From Plectrocnemia conspersa (Eukaryota > Arthropoda > Insecta > Trichoptera > Polycentropodidae): DNA of 64,000 nt. Below, piece by piece: positions 14,652-28,617 of the stretch. Position 1 is the first letter of the stretch; each line of letters opens with the position of its first letter. The stretch is taken from contig VTFK01000013.1 in the NCBI GenBank assembly GCA_009617715.1, positions 1,135,001 to 1,199,000 of the forward strand, read 5' to 3'. The translations under genes and the position numbers were made by a program. The notes below the pieces were generated by a model. It did no database searches, was not told the origin of the DNA, and saw nothing but the letters and a program-made list of their open reading frames with translations.

Positions 14652-16805
14652 ACCACTTTAGTCTTTCAACTTTTTGTGTTTGAAATGTTCATTTCGCATG
14701 AAATTTGCACTGAATCGAAGTTAAAAATGAAGAAAAACACGACTGTGTTATTAATTGGGTTTGATGAGGAAAAAAATATTTATTAACGTATACGTACAAT
14801 ATAATATTTACGTTGCAGTCGTCCATAAATCACTTTACTATTTATTTTTTCAATATGAAAACGTAAAAGTAACTGATTTTTATTTTCAAAATAAACGTTC
14901 TGAAAATAACACATGCCTTATTTTAATGTCAGAAATACGTCAATGAGACAAACATTTTTTTGCATTCTGCATTGAAGATAAAGATCCAAGACATTGGTTA
15001 CAGTAAGATTTGACAGACCTTTTTCTTTGATACTTCCTGAAGGATTATGTTTTTCTACAAATCTCGCAAAAATTCTATAGAACTCGAGTTTACGAAACGG
15101 AAAATATGAATCATTAAATGATCTATTTTTTTAATTATTAAAATGTCTTACCATGGTAACGCGGCTAATGACCCACTTTTTGCTAGGGATAAGAGCATTT
15201 TTTGTTTGCTTTCGGTGGACAATCAAAAGCTGTTGATCATATATATATAATACACCAATCTACGTTTCAAACTGACCCATATCATTGCATAGGGTCAATT
15301 CCGAGAGCAAATTAGTTCTACGCGATACCAGCTCGCGTGCTAAAACAATAACGACAAACTAAAAATCGCTCAAGGCGGTTATCTGGAGGACTCGGAAAAG
15401 TTAAAGCTACCACCGGCGCGGAGTTATGGCATTGCGACGAACGAATGAGCCGGCACGCGATGTGTCGCCTCGGATACGTGCAAAAACGAGCCCTGGCATC
15501 GGCGGTTGTAGCGGCGAAGTTGGCGCCCCGCGATCGGGGCACGCGGCAGACTGATAAGCGACACGACAGGTTAATGTATGCCAACAAACAAATTTATGAA
15601 ATCGATAAACAGACGACGTTGACGTATGGGGTGGCGGCGAGAATCCTGTCGACGGGTACGACGTGTTATGATGTGAAAAACGCCGGGTGGGGAACAGCAG
15701 TTTATATTCACGAATCTGACGAAAGGGGATTTATTACGTGATAGACATCTTCTTGTTTTATATGGGCGATAAAATTGTTTTTATAGTGATATTTATGGTT
15801 ATATTATATATTATGGTTTCTTTGTGGTGCGTCTTTTGGAAAAGGAGTGTCAAACATGCGACCCACAGAGATTCTTGAAAGAAATATATTTATTCGACTG
15901 CATTAATAGTAGACATGTCAAAACAGAATAAGAGAGAAAATGTAAGCATAATTCCAACATAAACTTAATTCATGTGTGTTTAGCTTTCAAGCCGTTTTTT
16001 TGCGGACGTCTATTATACGTCGTAAAATCGCAATATATTATAAATATACGCAGTTATACACTTATACAGGGATTTAACACAGTACGTTTCGTTATTTCAA
16101 CTTCATAAACTGTGTATTTATTGTAACATATAAATTTAGTCCTTTAGCTAAATTGTCACTGACTAAAATTTAAAAAATAGATATCCTCTTTATGTCTTTA
16201 GGTAATAATCACATTTCAAGTCATATTTTTATTTATTATATCCAGACACCACATGTTGGCCTTTCCACGCACATTTATTAATCCCTAGCTTATTGTTAAA
16301 ATCTTTTCTCGATAATATTTGGCCCTGAAAAGCCTGTGTAAAGTATGTCTCAACATAATAAAACTTGCGGACCTATTATCGCTTGGTCAAAACATTCGTT
16401 AACAAGTGTAAATAAAGTCAACAAACAGTATTGACGGATTTATAAAATTAAAGATGGCTTAAAGATTTATAATATTCGAGATATTTTCAACCATAATTGA
16501 ATTCTTAGACGATAGGAGAAGAGGGTAGGCGGGATTTTGTGATCTTTGCAATAGCGAACATTACAATAACAATTCAGTCTAACATTGGGTCCACTATCAG
16601 TGGAGTCGAAACCTTCAAGCAGACGTCTGCGAAGTTCGGACATTGAGGTAGTTTTTCACGTGCTATTAAATTTTATAAAAATATTAACCAAAAACACGTT
16701 TTTAACTAACGAAAATAGTAAAGCTGATGCATATAAATTGTTACAATACAATATATTTTAATTATCCGACTCGTGAAACAAAAAAAATGGTCGGTATACG
16801 TTACA

Positions 16806-16823
16806 TAATATATATATATATAA
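16806..16823. repeat. (TA)n microsatellite
   Basis: Alternating TA tract in AT-rich DNA. A similar tract lies at about 43980-43995. Confidence 0.8.
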
Positions 16824-18782
16824 ATAAATTATTATAGTACGTATCGAATATTAAATTAAATTTAAACCGACTTTTTGATCTGTCTGGAAGCAAACGTTCT
16901 TTTTGAAAATGAGATTGGATATAGCTCTCGAGGATTAAGTCATATAAAGTAATTCAATTTAAAAAAAAAGCAAAGTTGGCATTCGTTACAATTCTAACGA
17001 GATATTTCATTGATATTCGTTAAAAACGCACTTAAATCAGACGGGGAGAAGTATGCCAGAAAAACGGGTTTAAGATTTACGCCTCTCGTTTCAGATAAAG
17101 CTGTTTTGACAGAAACGATTTATATTTATTAAGCTTCATTTTCCACATGTCGCTCGCTCTTTACTAACGTGCATTTAATTTGAAAATATCTCTTCTGCTT
17201 TTTACGTCCTTTTCTAGCGTAATACTTTTTCAATCCGAATAAAAGCTACACGATACGTGTTTCAATCGAATCGAATTTTTATTATTTATCCCAACATTCA
17301 CCCGATTTTACATAAAACTGTGTATTGTTTGTGGAAAGCTTTCAGCGCAAAAATTCATACGGCCATTATACTCGGATTATATACATATTTTGCACACATA
17401 CACACAAATGTTTACGTATACGAAAAGCGGACCGAGCGAAACAACATATTCAACTATCCCGAGGGTTTGCGATGAATAATTTATACACTTATCCCGCACT
17501 ATTAAATATACATTTTTAGAGAGCTTTAATACGCGTTGACAGCGTTAACGCTATTTATCTATCCGGACCGCAAAAACAGCGAGAACAATGCGATAAAACT
17601 TAATATTTATGCGCGAATATATAAAATAATAAATACATAAAAATACACATTATACAAATTTGATGCGATAGGCACGAAATAACATAGAAAATATAAATAA
17701 GTTTTATTAGCCGCAATAAAATATCACGGCCGATAAACACAAAACGTTCATAATGATGTCGAATGCTTATCGTGCGATATTATCACGCGGCTAATTTATA
17801 CTATCTGTAGCGGTTTACGACTATATCAAAAGACGATTGTGGAGATTAATTAACGGCTATAAAATTGTAATATATACATAATATATAAGTGTATACGATT
17901 TTTATGTTAGAGGTAAAGTAATGAAAATACGCGGAAGGAAATATACTAATTGTATTAGTAACATAATCGATGAACAAATACGTACGTAGATTTTTAATTA
18001 AGATCAGCAATATTAAAATACTACTGTATAACATGAGACAATATTAAATTTACCTGACCCTCTATTAATTTTATTTGCTGTCGACCTAACTAATGTTAAT
18101 ATTAACTCTATTGAATTGACCTTTCAATAAGCTTATTTTATTTTATGTTTATTCTTTCCTTGAAGGATGCGGAATCATGCAAAATAAATTTAATATAAAG
18201 GTGCAAACATCAATCGATTTGATGCTTTCGATGATTTTGTAGAGAACGCTCGGGATAAGGATTCCGGTTTGTTATTGTGTGCGTGAGCTGTGTGGCTCAA
18301 AACAATTACGCTCAGAATATTTAATTTTTTTATTTTAAAAGAAAATTTATGTTTATTTAACATACATACATCTGAGCTAAGTTGGGAATTTCAACGGACA
18401 ATTAAAAATATATTATATAATCGAAGAAACTAGACATTGATGTCATTAATTAAATTCAAAATCAAAATCTTTCACTAGTCAAAAAAATAATGAAGTCTTT
18501 AGCTATTCTTCAAAAGCAAAAAGATATAAAATGGGGAAAGAAATTATTCGCAGATTGTTTAATGGCTCGACGACTCTATTAAATCATTCGAGTCCATTGA
18601 ATAAATTAAAAAATTATCATTGGCGCAACGATAAGAATAATAACTTTTTTAAGCCTTACAGAGAATAGTGTAAAAAAAACCAACAATGTACGTATTAATG
18701 GAAAAATAATTAAAATATTTTAATCCGCGGGTAAGAGAACGAATAACTTACAGTGTATATTTGAAGCCTTGATATCAATTAA

Positions 18783-18887
18783 CCCAGATATGCCAAAGAA
18801 ACTTTGTTCTCTTAAAATTTCATTTATAAATAAAAAACAGTGGCACGAGTTTAGTGACCTACCCATGGGACAGTGGGCATATCTGGG
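18783..18887. mobile_element. 105 bp piggyBac-type MITE
   Basis: Perfect 12 bp terminal inverted repeats (CCCAGATATGCC and GGCATATCTGGG) are flanked by TTAA on both sides (18779-18782 and 18888-18891), the target duplication of piggyBac-superfamily transposases. The interior is noncoding. At 105 bp it is a complete minimal MITE that would need a transposase in trans. The intact repeats suggest a fairly recent insertion. Confidence 0.82.
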
Positions 18888-18891
18888 TTAA

Positions 18892-21800
18892 ACCAATATC
18901 AACACAAAATTATTTAAAATAAATTACTAGAGAAGATCGAACTTCTGTGCCACACTGCACTTTAATGACGAATACCAGCGTTGACGAATCAGCGACTGTC
19001 CTTAAAAGAGAAAGCGAGACAATCGTTTCTCCCTCTCATGTACATGTACACGCTCACAATAACAAACTGGCATCCTTATCCCGAGCGAAACTCTACGGCG
19101 ATTCTTCAACTTCACATTTTAATCTGAACAATAGGGTAACAAAATCGCTGACCAGGTAACACTTGGTCTTATTGAAGAGGTGTTACCGCCATTAAAAAAC
19201 GATAAATTGCAGCTGGGTTAATAAATTTTGTCAAAGAGTACGTTTCACCATTCAAGCTTTTCTTAAGTGTAATTACAAGATGCTTGCAAATACTTTATTG
19301 TTCATATTTTAAGTTTCTTACTGACATTTATATTAATTCACAAATCTCAAGTGTATTAGATTAAAAAAATAATGAATAACTGGAATCTGGAGTTAATTAA
19401 ATAATATGGGACCACCTTCCAATAAAATGTTGCTAATACAGATTTGAAAATGATTTGTTGATATTTTTTCAGACAATAAATATAAACAGAATTTAATTGA
19501 AGTATTACGGGAATAAAACTATTCAACGGGTTAATTCACTAAATAAACGTTGTTTAAAAAAACTGCCTGCGACGAGTAGCTTATTATTACGGCCCATGGG
19601 ACAAACGCATTTTCATTAATTATTCACATCATGTTTGTGTGTGTCTAATGCATAAAATTACAGGCGCATTAACGTTATAATTTGTAAAATCACAACATAG
19701 TGCAAAATTAATAAGCGAAAATGCATACATGTGTACATACACACAAACGTTCGATATCGACGCGAGCGATCTGACACACGTATGGAAAACAAGTCCCACA
19801 ATCGGAAACAGAAGCTAAATTTCCGGAGCGGGAAAGCTCTGGGAAATTGTGAACTTCCATCGGGTGTATAAACACGTTTGCTCGTAAATAAGCTCGGCGG
19901 CGCGTGCTTCAGCGGTAAATATACGGGCGTATAACGTAATGGAGTATTATTTATACTACTTTTTCAGATACACTGACGCGATCGAGGCAGAAGTTTGTCG
20001 TGGTCATTTTTATTTCAGCGTTCGAAGAGCTTTTCGAGGGTGGACGACTGCAAACATTCACTGGAGCACCGCCAGACTTGCCCCGGGAGTCGGTGGAAAA
20101 TTTTAACTGCGGTATTCCAAGCCAAAAATTTCCGCAGCGCTCAGCGAGAGGGCGGAGCAATTGTTCGGAATGCAACTTTAAAGTTTTATATATGCGCCAG
20201 AAGAGAACGTAATCGAATTGTGGCGTACGCCGATTGAAAGCGACAAATTGTGAACGCGCGCGGACAATAATATTTTATGCCAGTCTATATAAGAATACCG
20301 CGCAAGTATCTACAATGTATAATATAATACCGCTAAAAATAACTTCGGCGAAAGTCGACAACGTAGCGAGTTTCAAACAAAGTGACTTTCGTTTCGTAGC
20401 ATTTAATATGAACAACGAGGCATGACACCGTCGATGAAAAGGAGTAAAAGTGATTTTATAAATCAACTGTCACTTTTTGATATATTAATTTATAAGCCAC
20501 CAAGTATCAGCGTGATAATCTAATGCTTAATTAAAATGAGTAAAGTTGATCTAGTAAGAAGTCTACACTAATTAATTTAATTACATGTATAGTTTAAAAC
20601 ATTTGAAATATCATACTTATCATACTTAAGTAACATGCAAAAAAATGCACCATTTCTTCAAATTTCGTAGGATGAATTAGAATATTGCCCTTTGGGTAAG
20701 TCTATTGATTTGAGTGGTTTTCTATGCAAATAGCTGTCTTTTGTGGTGAAAACAATTATAAAAGTAATGATTCCGTTTCGCCCGAAGGCGCGTTTAAGTA
20801 GAAAATGTGATATTATTGTGTATTCGTCAATGACTTGAGATATACAACAAATCGGGCTAAAGGGAGCGGATGTAAAAAATAACTACTCATAAACGAACGA
20901 AGAACGAGTGTTATTACCAGTAAGTTTATGGTAAACTGTTTTGATTTGAAAGAGTAAGATAAATTTATTCGGGTCAAGTACAGGCACAGTTGGCAAAAAG
21001 TACAGCCAAGAATGTTTCAAATGAGAGGAGTTGCTTCTTATATTCCGGAATGGAAGGTATGCATTTCATCAACGGAACAGTGAATGCATTGGATTATAAA
21101 ATTGTCCTAAAATTTTACTTTTCATTTTTCTATGGAAAAGCTTTTGAAAACTCAAATTTATTTTTATAAATTTGATTAAAGCAGTAATGAGATTAAAACA
21201 ATGAATAAAATTAATATTTAATTAAAATATTTCAGAATATAAGAAAAATTAAATCAAAAAATAATTAAATTCTTGATCTGGATTGGGTAAAGTCGGTGTA
21301 AACCGATAAAAAATCTCTTATAGTTGTAATCGAAATAGTGTACCACGACGAACTAAAGCAAACGCTTGAAGGGGTTCAAAAAAATGTTAATATTTCACGT
21401 AATTAAATTTAATATTTGATTTTCAAACAATTTTTCACCATATGATGTTTTAGAATTTAATAATATATTTATATTTTTATGTGTAATAAACATACAGGAA
21501 AGATATTCATTTATTAAAAACAAAATTATTTTAAATAAAATATGATTATTTCATTTATTTTTTTTGTTTAAATTATAACGAATAATTGTTTACTTAGTTC
21601 TTACTAAGAGTTGGATGCATTTTAAAACTAAATTCGCTAAAAAATAGGCATTACTAAAACAAAAGAAACCGTTATTATTTTAGTGACGCAAATTTCGTTC
21701 TCGATTTATCATAATTTTTTTCTATACTGTGATTTAACCCTGTATTTTAAAATGGAATCTGTACAGTAAAATGTTAAAATTACTAATAAATCTAAGTATC

Positions 21801-22042
21801 TAAATCTATACCTATTTTAATAGTGTGTGTATGAAAAGATTAATAATGATAATATTCATATATCTTGGTTTAAAAACACTAGAGTTAAAAGATTATGGAA
21901 TGTTATCAAAAAATAACGAATTAGTAGCAATTTTTAAAGAATTTGACACTATTGTGAAAAGTGGAGCTAATAAGTGAAGAAAAGTAGCAATTTTTAAACG
22001 AATTGTTGATGGTATTTTTGTTCATTTTAATCTAGATCAAAA
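18892..22042. other. No gene recognised
   Basis: A plus-strand ORF at 18947-19159 is protein-like in composition (SPSHVHVHAHNNKLASLSRA) and ends near a CAG|GTAACA donor-like site. However, no good acceptor precedes it. A CpG-rich block at 19560-20420 contains overlapping ORFs without motifs. 20420-22042 is AT-rich. Confidence 0.45.
19155..19187. repeat. 8 bp-arm hairpin
   Basis: GGTAACAC and GTGTTACC are perfect inverted repeats separated by 17 nt. It lies just after a 70-codon ORF that I do not accept as a gene. Function unknown. Confidence 0.5.
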
Positions 22043-22250
22043 TAGTAGGGGCGTAATCCCAAACTTGCCATCTTTCTCAATTATGAATAATGATGAAATG
22101 GATAGCTCCCGAACTGACTGTGTTAATGCAAATAAGGTATAGGACAATCCGTAAAAATAAACATGTAGCGGGTCACCTCAATGGAATAAAGAAACACATT
22201 TGTGTATTAAGAAGTATAATATTAAAGTTTTTTATATTCTGTTTTATTAT
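22043..22250 (+). repeat. Dispersed repeat related to the 49803-50390 element
   Basis: Bases 22058-22135 match 50310-50385 (landmarks CCAAACTTGCCATCT, GATGAAATGGA, CGAACTGACTGTGTTAA). They also match 49808-49900 in reverse complement. Bases 22141-22250 match 50008-50100 (landmarks AGGACAATCCG, ATGGAATAAA, TGTATTAAGAA). The order of the two blocks is reversed relative to the second locus. Noncoding; probably a rearranged copy of a DNA transposon. Confidence 0.6.
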
Positions 22251-22924
22251 AAACAATTAACTATATTAGCCAAATAAATAGAATACAGATAGCCTTACTA
22301 ATCAGCATTAAAGAATGGTATTAAAACAAAAATACTTATTTGTATCTGGGGGGACGGGATGTTCGCGATTGAGGCGACATAATTGAATGGATTGCTTTCA
22401 ATGAAATACATATTTATATCAAGGATATGAGTCGGGTGCAAAGCTTATGTATTGAGCAGGGTCCTAAAGTGTAACTATGCAATATTTAGATCAATGCATT
22501 GCCTTTAAACAAATAGTAATTTAAAATTTATTCCAACGTTGAACATGCAAGATTGTCCCGAACATAAAGGCCAAATGCATCACGGGCGAGTATAAATGCA
22601 CAGAGCTGTGTATAGCAGGTCAAGCAAGGCACAACGATGGTCCTTACAAGGCGGCTGCGAACCACCTACTTACCACCTACTCTATTTGCTCTACCCTCGC
22701 CACCTGCGCCACCGTGTAGTAGCGCACCGAACAAAGGTCGCGGAGCAAGCAGAGTGGCACACGTATGACCCGAGGGGGTTGACACGGTGCCAAAACGCCT
22801 CTAATATCAAACGTAAAACGGGCGAATAAAAATATATTGCACACTTTCGCGTGCAGATTTTCCCTCTGTCCCGGTTTTATTAATCGCGTACACGTGTACC
22901 TACGCGAACGAGAGGGAAAGGTAT
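22251..22924. other. No gene recognised: CpG-rich block next to the putative exon
   Basis: AT-rich to 22560, then CpG-rich. A 77-codon plus-strand ORF (22596-22829) has no motif. In the minus-strand gene model this is intron downstream of 22967-23101. Confidence 0.45.
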
Positions 22925-22960
22925 GAAGAGAAAAGAGAAAAGAGAAAAGAGAAAAAAAAA
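22925..22960. repeat. (AAAAG)n purine repeat
   Basis: About five AAGAG/AAAAG units followed by a poly(A) run. On the minus strand this is a pyrimidine tract beginning six bases inside the intron after the putative exon 22967-23101. Confidence 0.8.
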
Positions 22961-22966
22961 ACTTAC

Positions 22967-23101
22967 GTGGGCTGAGTTATTGTGGATCACATGTCCTTTG
23001 TGTACGAGAGGCGTTGACGTTGGGTTAGAATTTTCCGAAGCAAGAGACGGCAATCTCTTGCTGCCGATCTGTGGCCGCCCGTTGGCGCATTTCAATGCAT
23101 T
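22967..23101 (-). CDS. Putative internal coding exon (45 codons), gene unknown
   Basis: Read on the minus strand, a pyrimidine-rich tract ends in TTTTTTACAG, followed by 135 nt with one open frame, then a consensus donor CAC|GTAAGT. The exon is phase 0 at both ends. The peptide begins NALKCANGRPQIGSK and ends HKGHVIHNNSAH; it is Ser/Asn/Pro-rich with no cysteine pattern or membrane segment, like a disordered or cytoplasmic linker. The other two frames are closed within the exon. I do not recognise the protein. A purine-rich pentamer repeat lies just inside the downstream intron. It could belong to the same minus-strand gene as 51453-51515, at least 28 kb upstream in transcription. Alternatives are a noncoding exon or a chance pairing of splice signals. 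The strength of both splice sites and the open frame are the whole case. Confidence 0.42.
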
Positions 23102-26100
23102 CTGTAAAAAAATAAAAATATGTTAATACAATTATTGTTGTTTCTTTATTCTTTATTCCGTTTCTGCGACTGTCAAATTTATTATGAAAAGGAAAATAAA
23201 AGCAACAAAGGGAACGATGATGGATATTAATGAATCCGACACATACAGTGTTGAGCAATTTAGAATATATCACATTAGCGCCTATTTTATAGATTATTAC
23301 TTTTAACGTCCAGGGTCTAGGGAATTTTCTACCTGATCCTGAGAGACGAGAGTATATTATATGATGTGAGTTTCTTCGTTCCTCCCATCATATTTTGGTA
23401 TCTAGAGGCAACAGTTTTCGATACGAGATATCTATTTTTTTCATACCGCCCTCAATTCCCTCCGACTTACTTTCCGATCGACACGCATTACGCAAAGTTA
23501 AAAGCGATCGCGAGCCGCATACTAATCGCAGAGGCAAGGTGGCGAGACTGAGTTAGAGATATTATTTGTTACAGCGTACGTGACTGTCATACGCTGCCGA
23601 TTTGAAATTGCAAGACCGTCAAGTGCACACTCAGATTCTCGGCGGCGATATGGAGAATAGAAAGAGGTTTATTTAGTCTAAACGCGGACAAGAATCGCCT
23701 GCAAAGATTCTATACATATAGTACGCACGTAAATCATATTGTATGATCCGACTGCGAAAACAATGCTCAATAATATGCAAATAAAAAAATACGGGAACTT
23801 CGCTCGCAGATGGCGATAAATAATAATAAATATGCATTATTGTCGTTGGGTTTAAAAGCTCTGGAGAGAAAGAGAGAGAGAGAGAGAGCAGCGCTAATGA
23901 ATTCGTTGTACGGATGAATTATTGCGAGTGGCATTATTTAACTGTCGACCGCAGTCGGGTATAAACCCACGTAATAAATAAATGATGCGAATAAAACGGC
24001 GAGTCCTTCGCTCCGAACACAATATATCACGTTAATTATAATTTAATAACTGGCGTGCGAAATCAATATTGCTGAATAAATTAATTCGCAGTTGCGAGGG
24101 GAGAACGCAGAAGCGATGAACGAAAAAAATAACGAAGCGGTCAGGTGCTAGTGCCTTATCTGTGAAGTACGTTACACAAAGTGAGGGAATCGATTCGAGT
24201 TAAGTGGATGGATTTAAGATGCTCCCGCAATGTTGCTGCGCTATCTGTATAACCAAAATAATCTCCATCTTCAATTTGAATATCATACTTGGTGGAGTAT
24301 ATTTCGAGAGAAGCGAATTAACAATCTGTATGCATTCGAATATTCAATATATAATTTTTTGAATAGCTTTCGTTTATATATTATTTATAAACTGTACGTA
24401 CAAAGTAGAAACTTGTTTGTGCGCCTAGATCGGTAACGCTGAAAAATATTTCGTTGACGGCCGACAGATCGGACGGCTTACAGAAATTCAGAAAATTATT
24501 TAATAATTTACAAAATTAAATTGGCGATTTGCGAGAATATAAATAGTAATTACTATAAAAAAAATACTTTTATGGCACAATAGTAACGTAAATCTACCAC
24601 ATTCCTATTTTGTCGTAAACGACAGTACAAAGCCCTACTTGGTGGCAAGCTCGAGTAACATAAATGGAATGAACATAAAAAATAACCATTCAATGAAACT
24701 GTTGAAGAATATTAAAAGATTTTTCAGTAAGCGGCGCAAGCACCGATTTAGACATTCCCATTTACCAAAGTTCTCCCGCTTCGGAGCAACACACCGTCAA
24801 AGAATTCCAGGCGGCTGGATATATGTAAAACGTTCACAAACATAGACATTATTTTAGCTGCAGAGCGAAAAAGCGAGACATGAGCATATGTGCGGTAGCG
24901 AACAGGTGGTTATCGGTCTTCGCATATTTTCACCTCCGACGGATCAATTAGCGACGAAAAACATTAAGAAATAACGTAAATACACATGAAGAAGTAACGC
25001 ACGCAGCCGCGCGGAAAATCCCGAGGATTTTGCTCTCGGTACGTGTCGCGCATGCAGAGATGGCGTTTTTTGACAAACGTTACACGTCGGATATGACAAG
25101 CGGTGCAAACACACGAAACGTACGGTTCTGTTGACAGGTTGAAAGAGAAAGAGAGAGAGAAGAGAGCGAAAGACACGCGCTATGAGACCTCTTGTGTTAT
25201 TGTCGAGGATGCGAGCACGAGGGGCACATGATGAAAATATATGTCGAGAGGGGGAAAATAAGGCAGGAACGAGGGAGGATAAGATGGATATCAATCTATC
25301 GAAACGAGTTGGTTGCATTTTGGGAAAAATCTGAAAAAGTCCGATGCATCGCAAAGGGGTGGAGAAGTAATGTATTGAACGCATTAGATGTATAATTTAA
25401 CACGTGGAATTCGTATATATAATAATATCTATATTTGTCTAGGAGTAAATGTATGCGAATCAACCTTTAACTGCAGATTCCGCAACATAATATTATATAT
25501 TTTTAGACAGTTTTTTTTCATCATTTCAAAGGAATAGTTTTCAGTCGTGTAACAACCGCAAATTATCAATCACTATCTGAATTCGATGTAGTGCAAATAC
25601 GGTGACAAAAACATATGTGAATATGTGGTAAAAACTCTATCTCAAGGCCATGGTGAATGCGAACTCTCGATTGACATCAAGAGAAATTTGAAAATTGGTC
25701 AATCAAAAATTGTAGGATATCTTCATTAACTGGGGATTAAAATGCTCAGAGATTGATCAGTAGTGTATTATACTAGAAATTGGCACGTTGGAACATCCAT
25801 AATTACAAAATAGCCACGTAGACTTTCGAAGTCGTCAATTACTATAAAACACATTTTCTTCAAAGCGTCGTTTGTACTATCATTTGTAATTATCGGACGG
25901 TCGCCCAACGTGAGATGCACCTTAAAATTTAAATTTTCACTCCTTTTGCTCTCATTCGTTAAAGCTTCTTAGAAACTTCATTTTAAATCAGATCTGTTTC
26001 AGTTTAAAGCATTTAAAAATATATTAAAAAACGACATTACTTATCGAAAAACCACAGCAACTGATGTATGTTAGAATTTTACCATACACAAATAAATAAT

Positions 26101-27830
26101 ACTATCAAGAGCGTGGCATAGCAAGCATAACTGCAGCTGCCCAAAGAAGAGTTTTATACCTCATCGAGATACAAAATAAATATAAGCAATGATCCAGCAT
26201 TGAATGAGCCGCGATAAGAGGATAGGGGAGTCCAACATAAATAAAATCAGAGACGAATACGTGGGTCGTAAATCTTCCGGCCCGTGGATGAATCGTGTTT
26301 CGTACGTATCGTCGATTTGCGTGGCATAAATCAAACTGAACACGTTCGCATATATGCGCACACATAATAAACGTCGATTAATTGAATTGTAAATCCGCAA
26401 CGAGCGTCAAAACAAACATCAAATCAGCGCTAATCATCCGATCGACCGGGCGTTCCGAAGCATAAATCTGACGTTTGATTAAGCTCGATGGAAAGCGGTC
26501 ATAAATTTTAAAAATTAGTTACTGATATTATAGCGATTTAAATACGGTGCATTTATATTGCCATTCAAAGCACAATAATACGCCTTCTGCGAAACGTATA
26601 ATAGACGTAGCAATTCAATCGAGAATATCAATTTGAAGTAATTAAGGTGTGTTTATTATTTATTATTTAACTATACAATCCAACAATATTGTTTCTGAGA
26701 CTGTATTATTATCCACTTAAGAACTTGAGAGTTACGTATATAAATTAATTTGCGTTGACTTTGTCTACTCGCAACTATGGCTAAGTAACTTGATGTGCAC
26801 TTTCTAAAGATTTTTATAACTATGTATAGCAAAAGGTCAAACTAATAAAACTCCTATAGCCATAAACGAACATCTTCACCATCGATAATGTAATAAATCC
26901 CCGAACCCATTTGGTCGCAACTCACATAGTCAGTCGGTCATCTCCCGATCAACTTTACCAACGCATAAAACTACCGACCTCACAAACGTAAGTTGCAGAA
27001 TTCCCAAAAGAGCCGTAAAATATCCACAGCGAGATTCGCACTCGAGCAGAAAAATACATATATACGATTACATTTGTATATATTATAATAATAATCATAT
27101 ATAATATTATATATAAAGTGAGCTATAAGAAAACGCGACATAAAGGCGAGATACGTGTTGTTCGATATAAATTCCGAGTTATGCGGCGCCTGAACGGTTA
27201 TGCTCGTGGCACTAAAAGAAAGCGCATAAAAGCGATTGCGGATTAACGCCACAGTAAAAATCGCGGTAACAGCTCGAGTAAAAGTAATTTTAAAGTCTCT
27301 CTGAGTGTTTGTTATTATCGATATAATTTTTATACAGTTTAGCTCGGGCGGTCTTTTCGCACGCAATTAGTGTGAGCGCGGCCGGAAAATCATAACTCAT
27401 AACAAAAGTTTTCATTGACCGTTAACTATGATATTTCGTTATAGACAATCAAAACTGATATCATGGCGCAGTAAAATTGTGGGAAACGAATAAACGGTGT
27501 ATTTAAAATGTATATACCGCATATTTCTATACGTATGCCTTTATATATAATAACACTACAAAACAATGATTTTTAAATGGGATTTTAATTAAGTTGATCA
27601 TCCATAGTTAAAATGTATATGATCAAAATTACATGTCACGTTTTTTCGTTTCGGTATTGTTGGAAAAAATACCTAAGAATATATCCAGTATCGTTAAAAT
27701 TTGTTTCGAGTCTAGTCTATTTATTTTTAACAGTCATTGGACAACATCTATGTGTTTTTAAATTTCTAAATTGTGATGGTGTTCGTCGGAAGGAATGCAT
27801 CGATACTTGTAAGAACTAAGGTATGTTGTT
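23102..27830. other. No gene recognised: intron-like
   Basis: CpG-rich blocks at 23400-24200 (with the GA repeat), 24840-25400 and 27000-27400 carry overlapping ORFs of 60-146 codons without motifs. AT-rich DNA lies between them. Confidence 0.45.
23863..23889. repeat. (GA)n microsatellite
   Basis: GAGAGAA followed by about ten AG units. A degenerate GA-rich tract also lies at 25143-25172. Such repeats can bind GAGA-type factors in insects, but no promoter was recognised beside it. Confidence 0.8.
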
Positions 27831-28018
27831 TACGAGGTACAGTTGTCGAGTTTGTTATCTAATTGCCATTTTTCACAATTATTATAATTAAAAAAAATCC
27901 ATTTATTTTTAAAATTATTAGTTTTAATTAAAAACATTTTTTAACCATATTCTCAGCAATCGAGTGAATTCTGTGCGTATTTGTTTTTGTCCACTGACTA
28001 TTGAGTATAAATAAGTTA
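27831..28018 (+). repeat. Dispersed repeat, copy 1 (partner 33660-33850)
   Basis: Resembles 33660-33850 over about 190 bp. Both begin with GARGTAC-GTTGTCGA, pass through an AT-rich middle, and share TCAGCAATC, TTTTTGT and ACTATTGAG near the end. Identity is roughly 70-75 percent by eye. No ORF; class unknown. Confidence 0.55.
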
Positions 28019-28617
28019 ACAAACAGTTTTTGTAAAAGAATGTAATTTTATACTCATGCGGTATTACGTTAATAAATAAATATAAAAAAAAAGAGATTAA
28101 TGAAATACTACTATCGAGTGAAAATGGTAATATGCTTAATAATTTATATTTATAGAACTACAAATACATAAATAGGGACAAACTTCAGTTAATAACTGTA
28201 CAATTATTAATTAATCTTCTTTTTACCATGAATCATCATGTTAGCGTTAAATTTACTATTAAAACGGTTTCTAAGAAGGCTGTATTTTAATGAAATCTTT
28301 CATCGAATTCATTGTTCACTCTTTTGTAAACATTTTCTGGTAAGAGTTACTAAATCAACATATTGTAGTTTGTACAAGAAGCCTTTTACTATGGATCTGA
28401 AATACTACCAGGTGACTAGCTGAACAGTTTTTATATGATAAAAATACATACCTTCAACCTAGCTTCTGAAATTCTAAGGTTAGGTTTTTTTTAATTCTAA
28501 TGCGCTGTCCTGTTAACACATACATTTTAAAAAACAGAAATACTTCATAAGCCCGGCTCTACTGATACGTTGTTTTAGTCACACGAAATATTTTCTAATA
28601 ATTTGCAATAACCCAAC

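Larger units (their letters stand above)
5839..18778. other. No gene recognised: alternating CpG-rich and AT-rich blocks
   Basis: CpG-rich blocks at about 7000-7500, 8040-8700, 10600-11760, 13340-13970, 15300-15740 and 17050-17870 alternate with AT-rich repeat-like DNA. A 17 bp AT-rich tandem duplication lies near 12903-12938. GGAGTGTCAAACATGCGACC at about 15844 looks like a hAT terminus without a partner. ORFs up to 151 codons (8062-8671 minus, 10596-11006 minus) are open in overlapping frames and lack motifs. Confidence 0.5.

Noticed and set aside
15840..15870. hAT-like end GGAGTGTCAAACATGCGACC
   Set aside because: No inverted partner or 8 bp duplication found within several kb.
18947..19159. 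70-codon ORF that looks protein-like and ends near CAG|GTAACA
   Set aside because: No convincing upstream acceptor or promoter; the donor-like site lies inside a hairpin.
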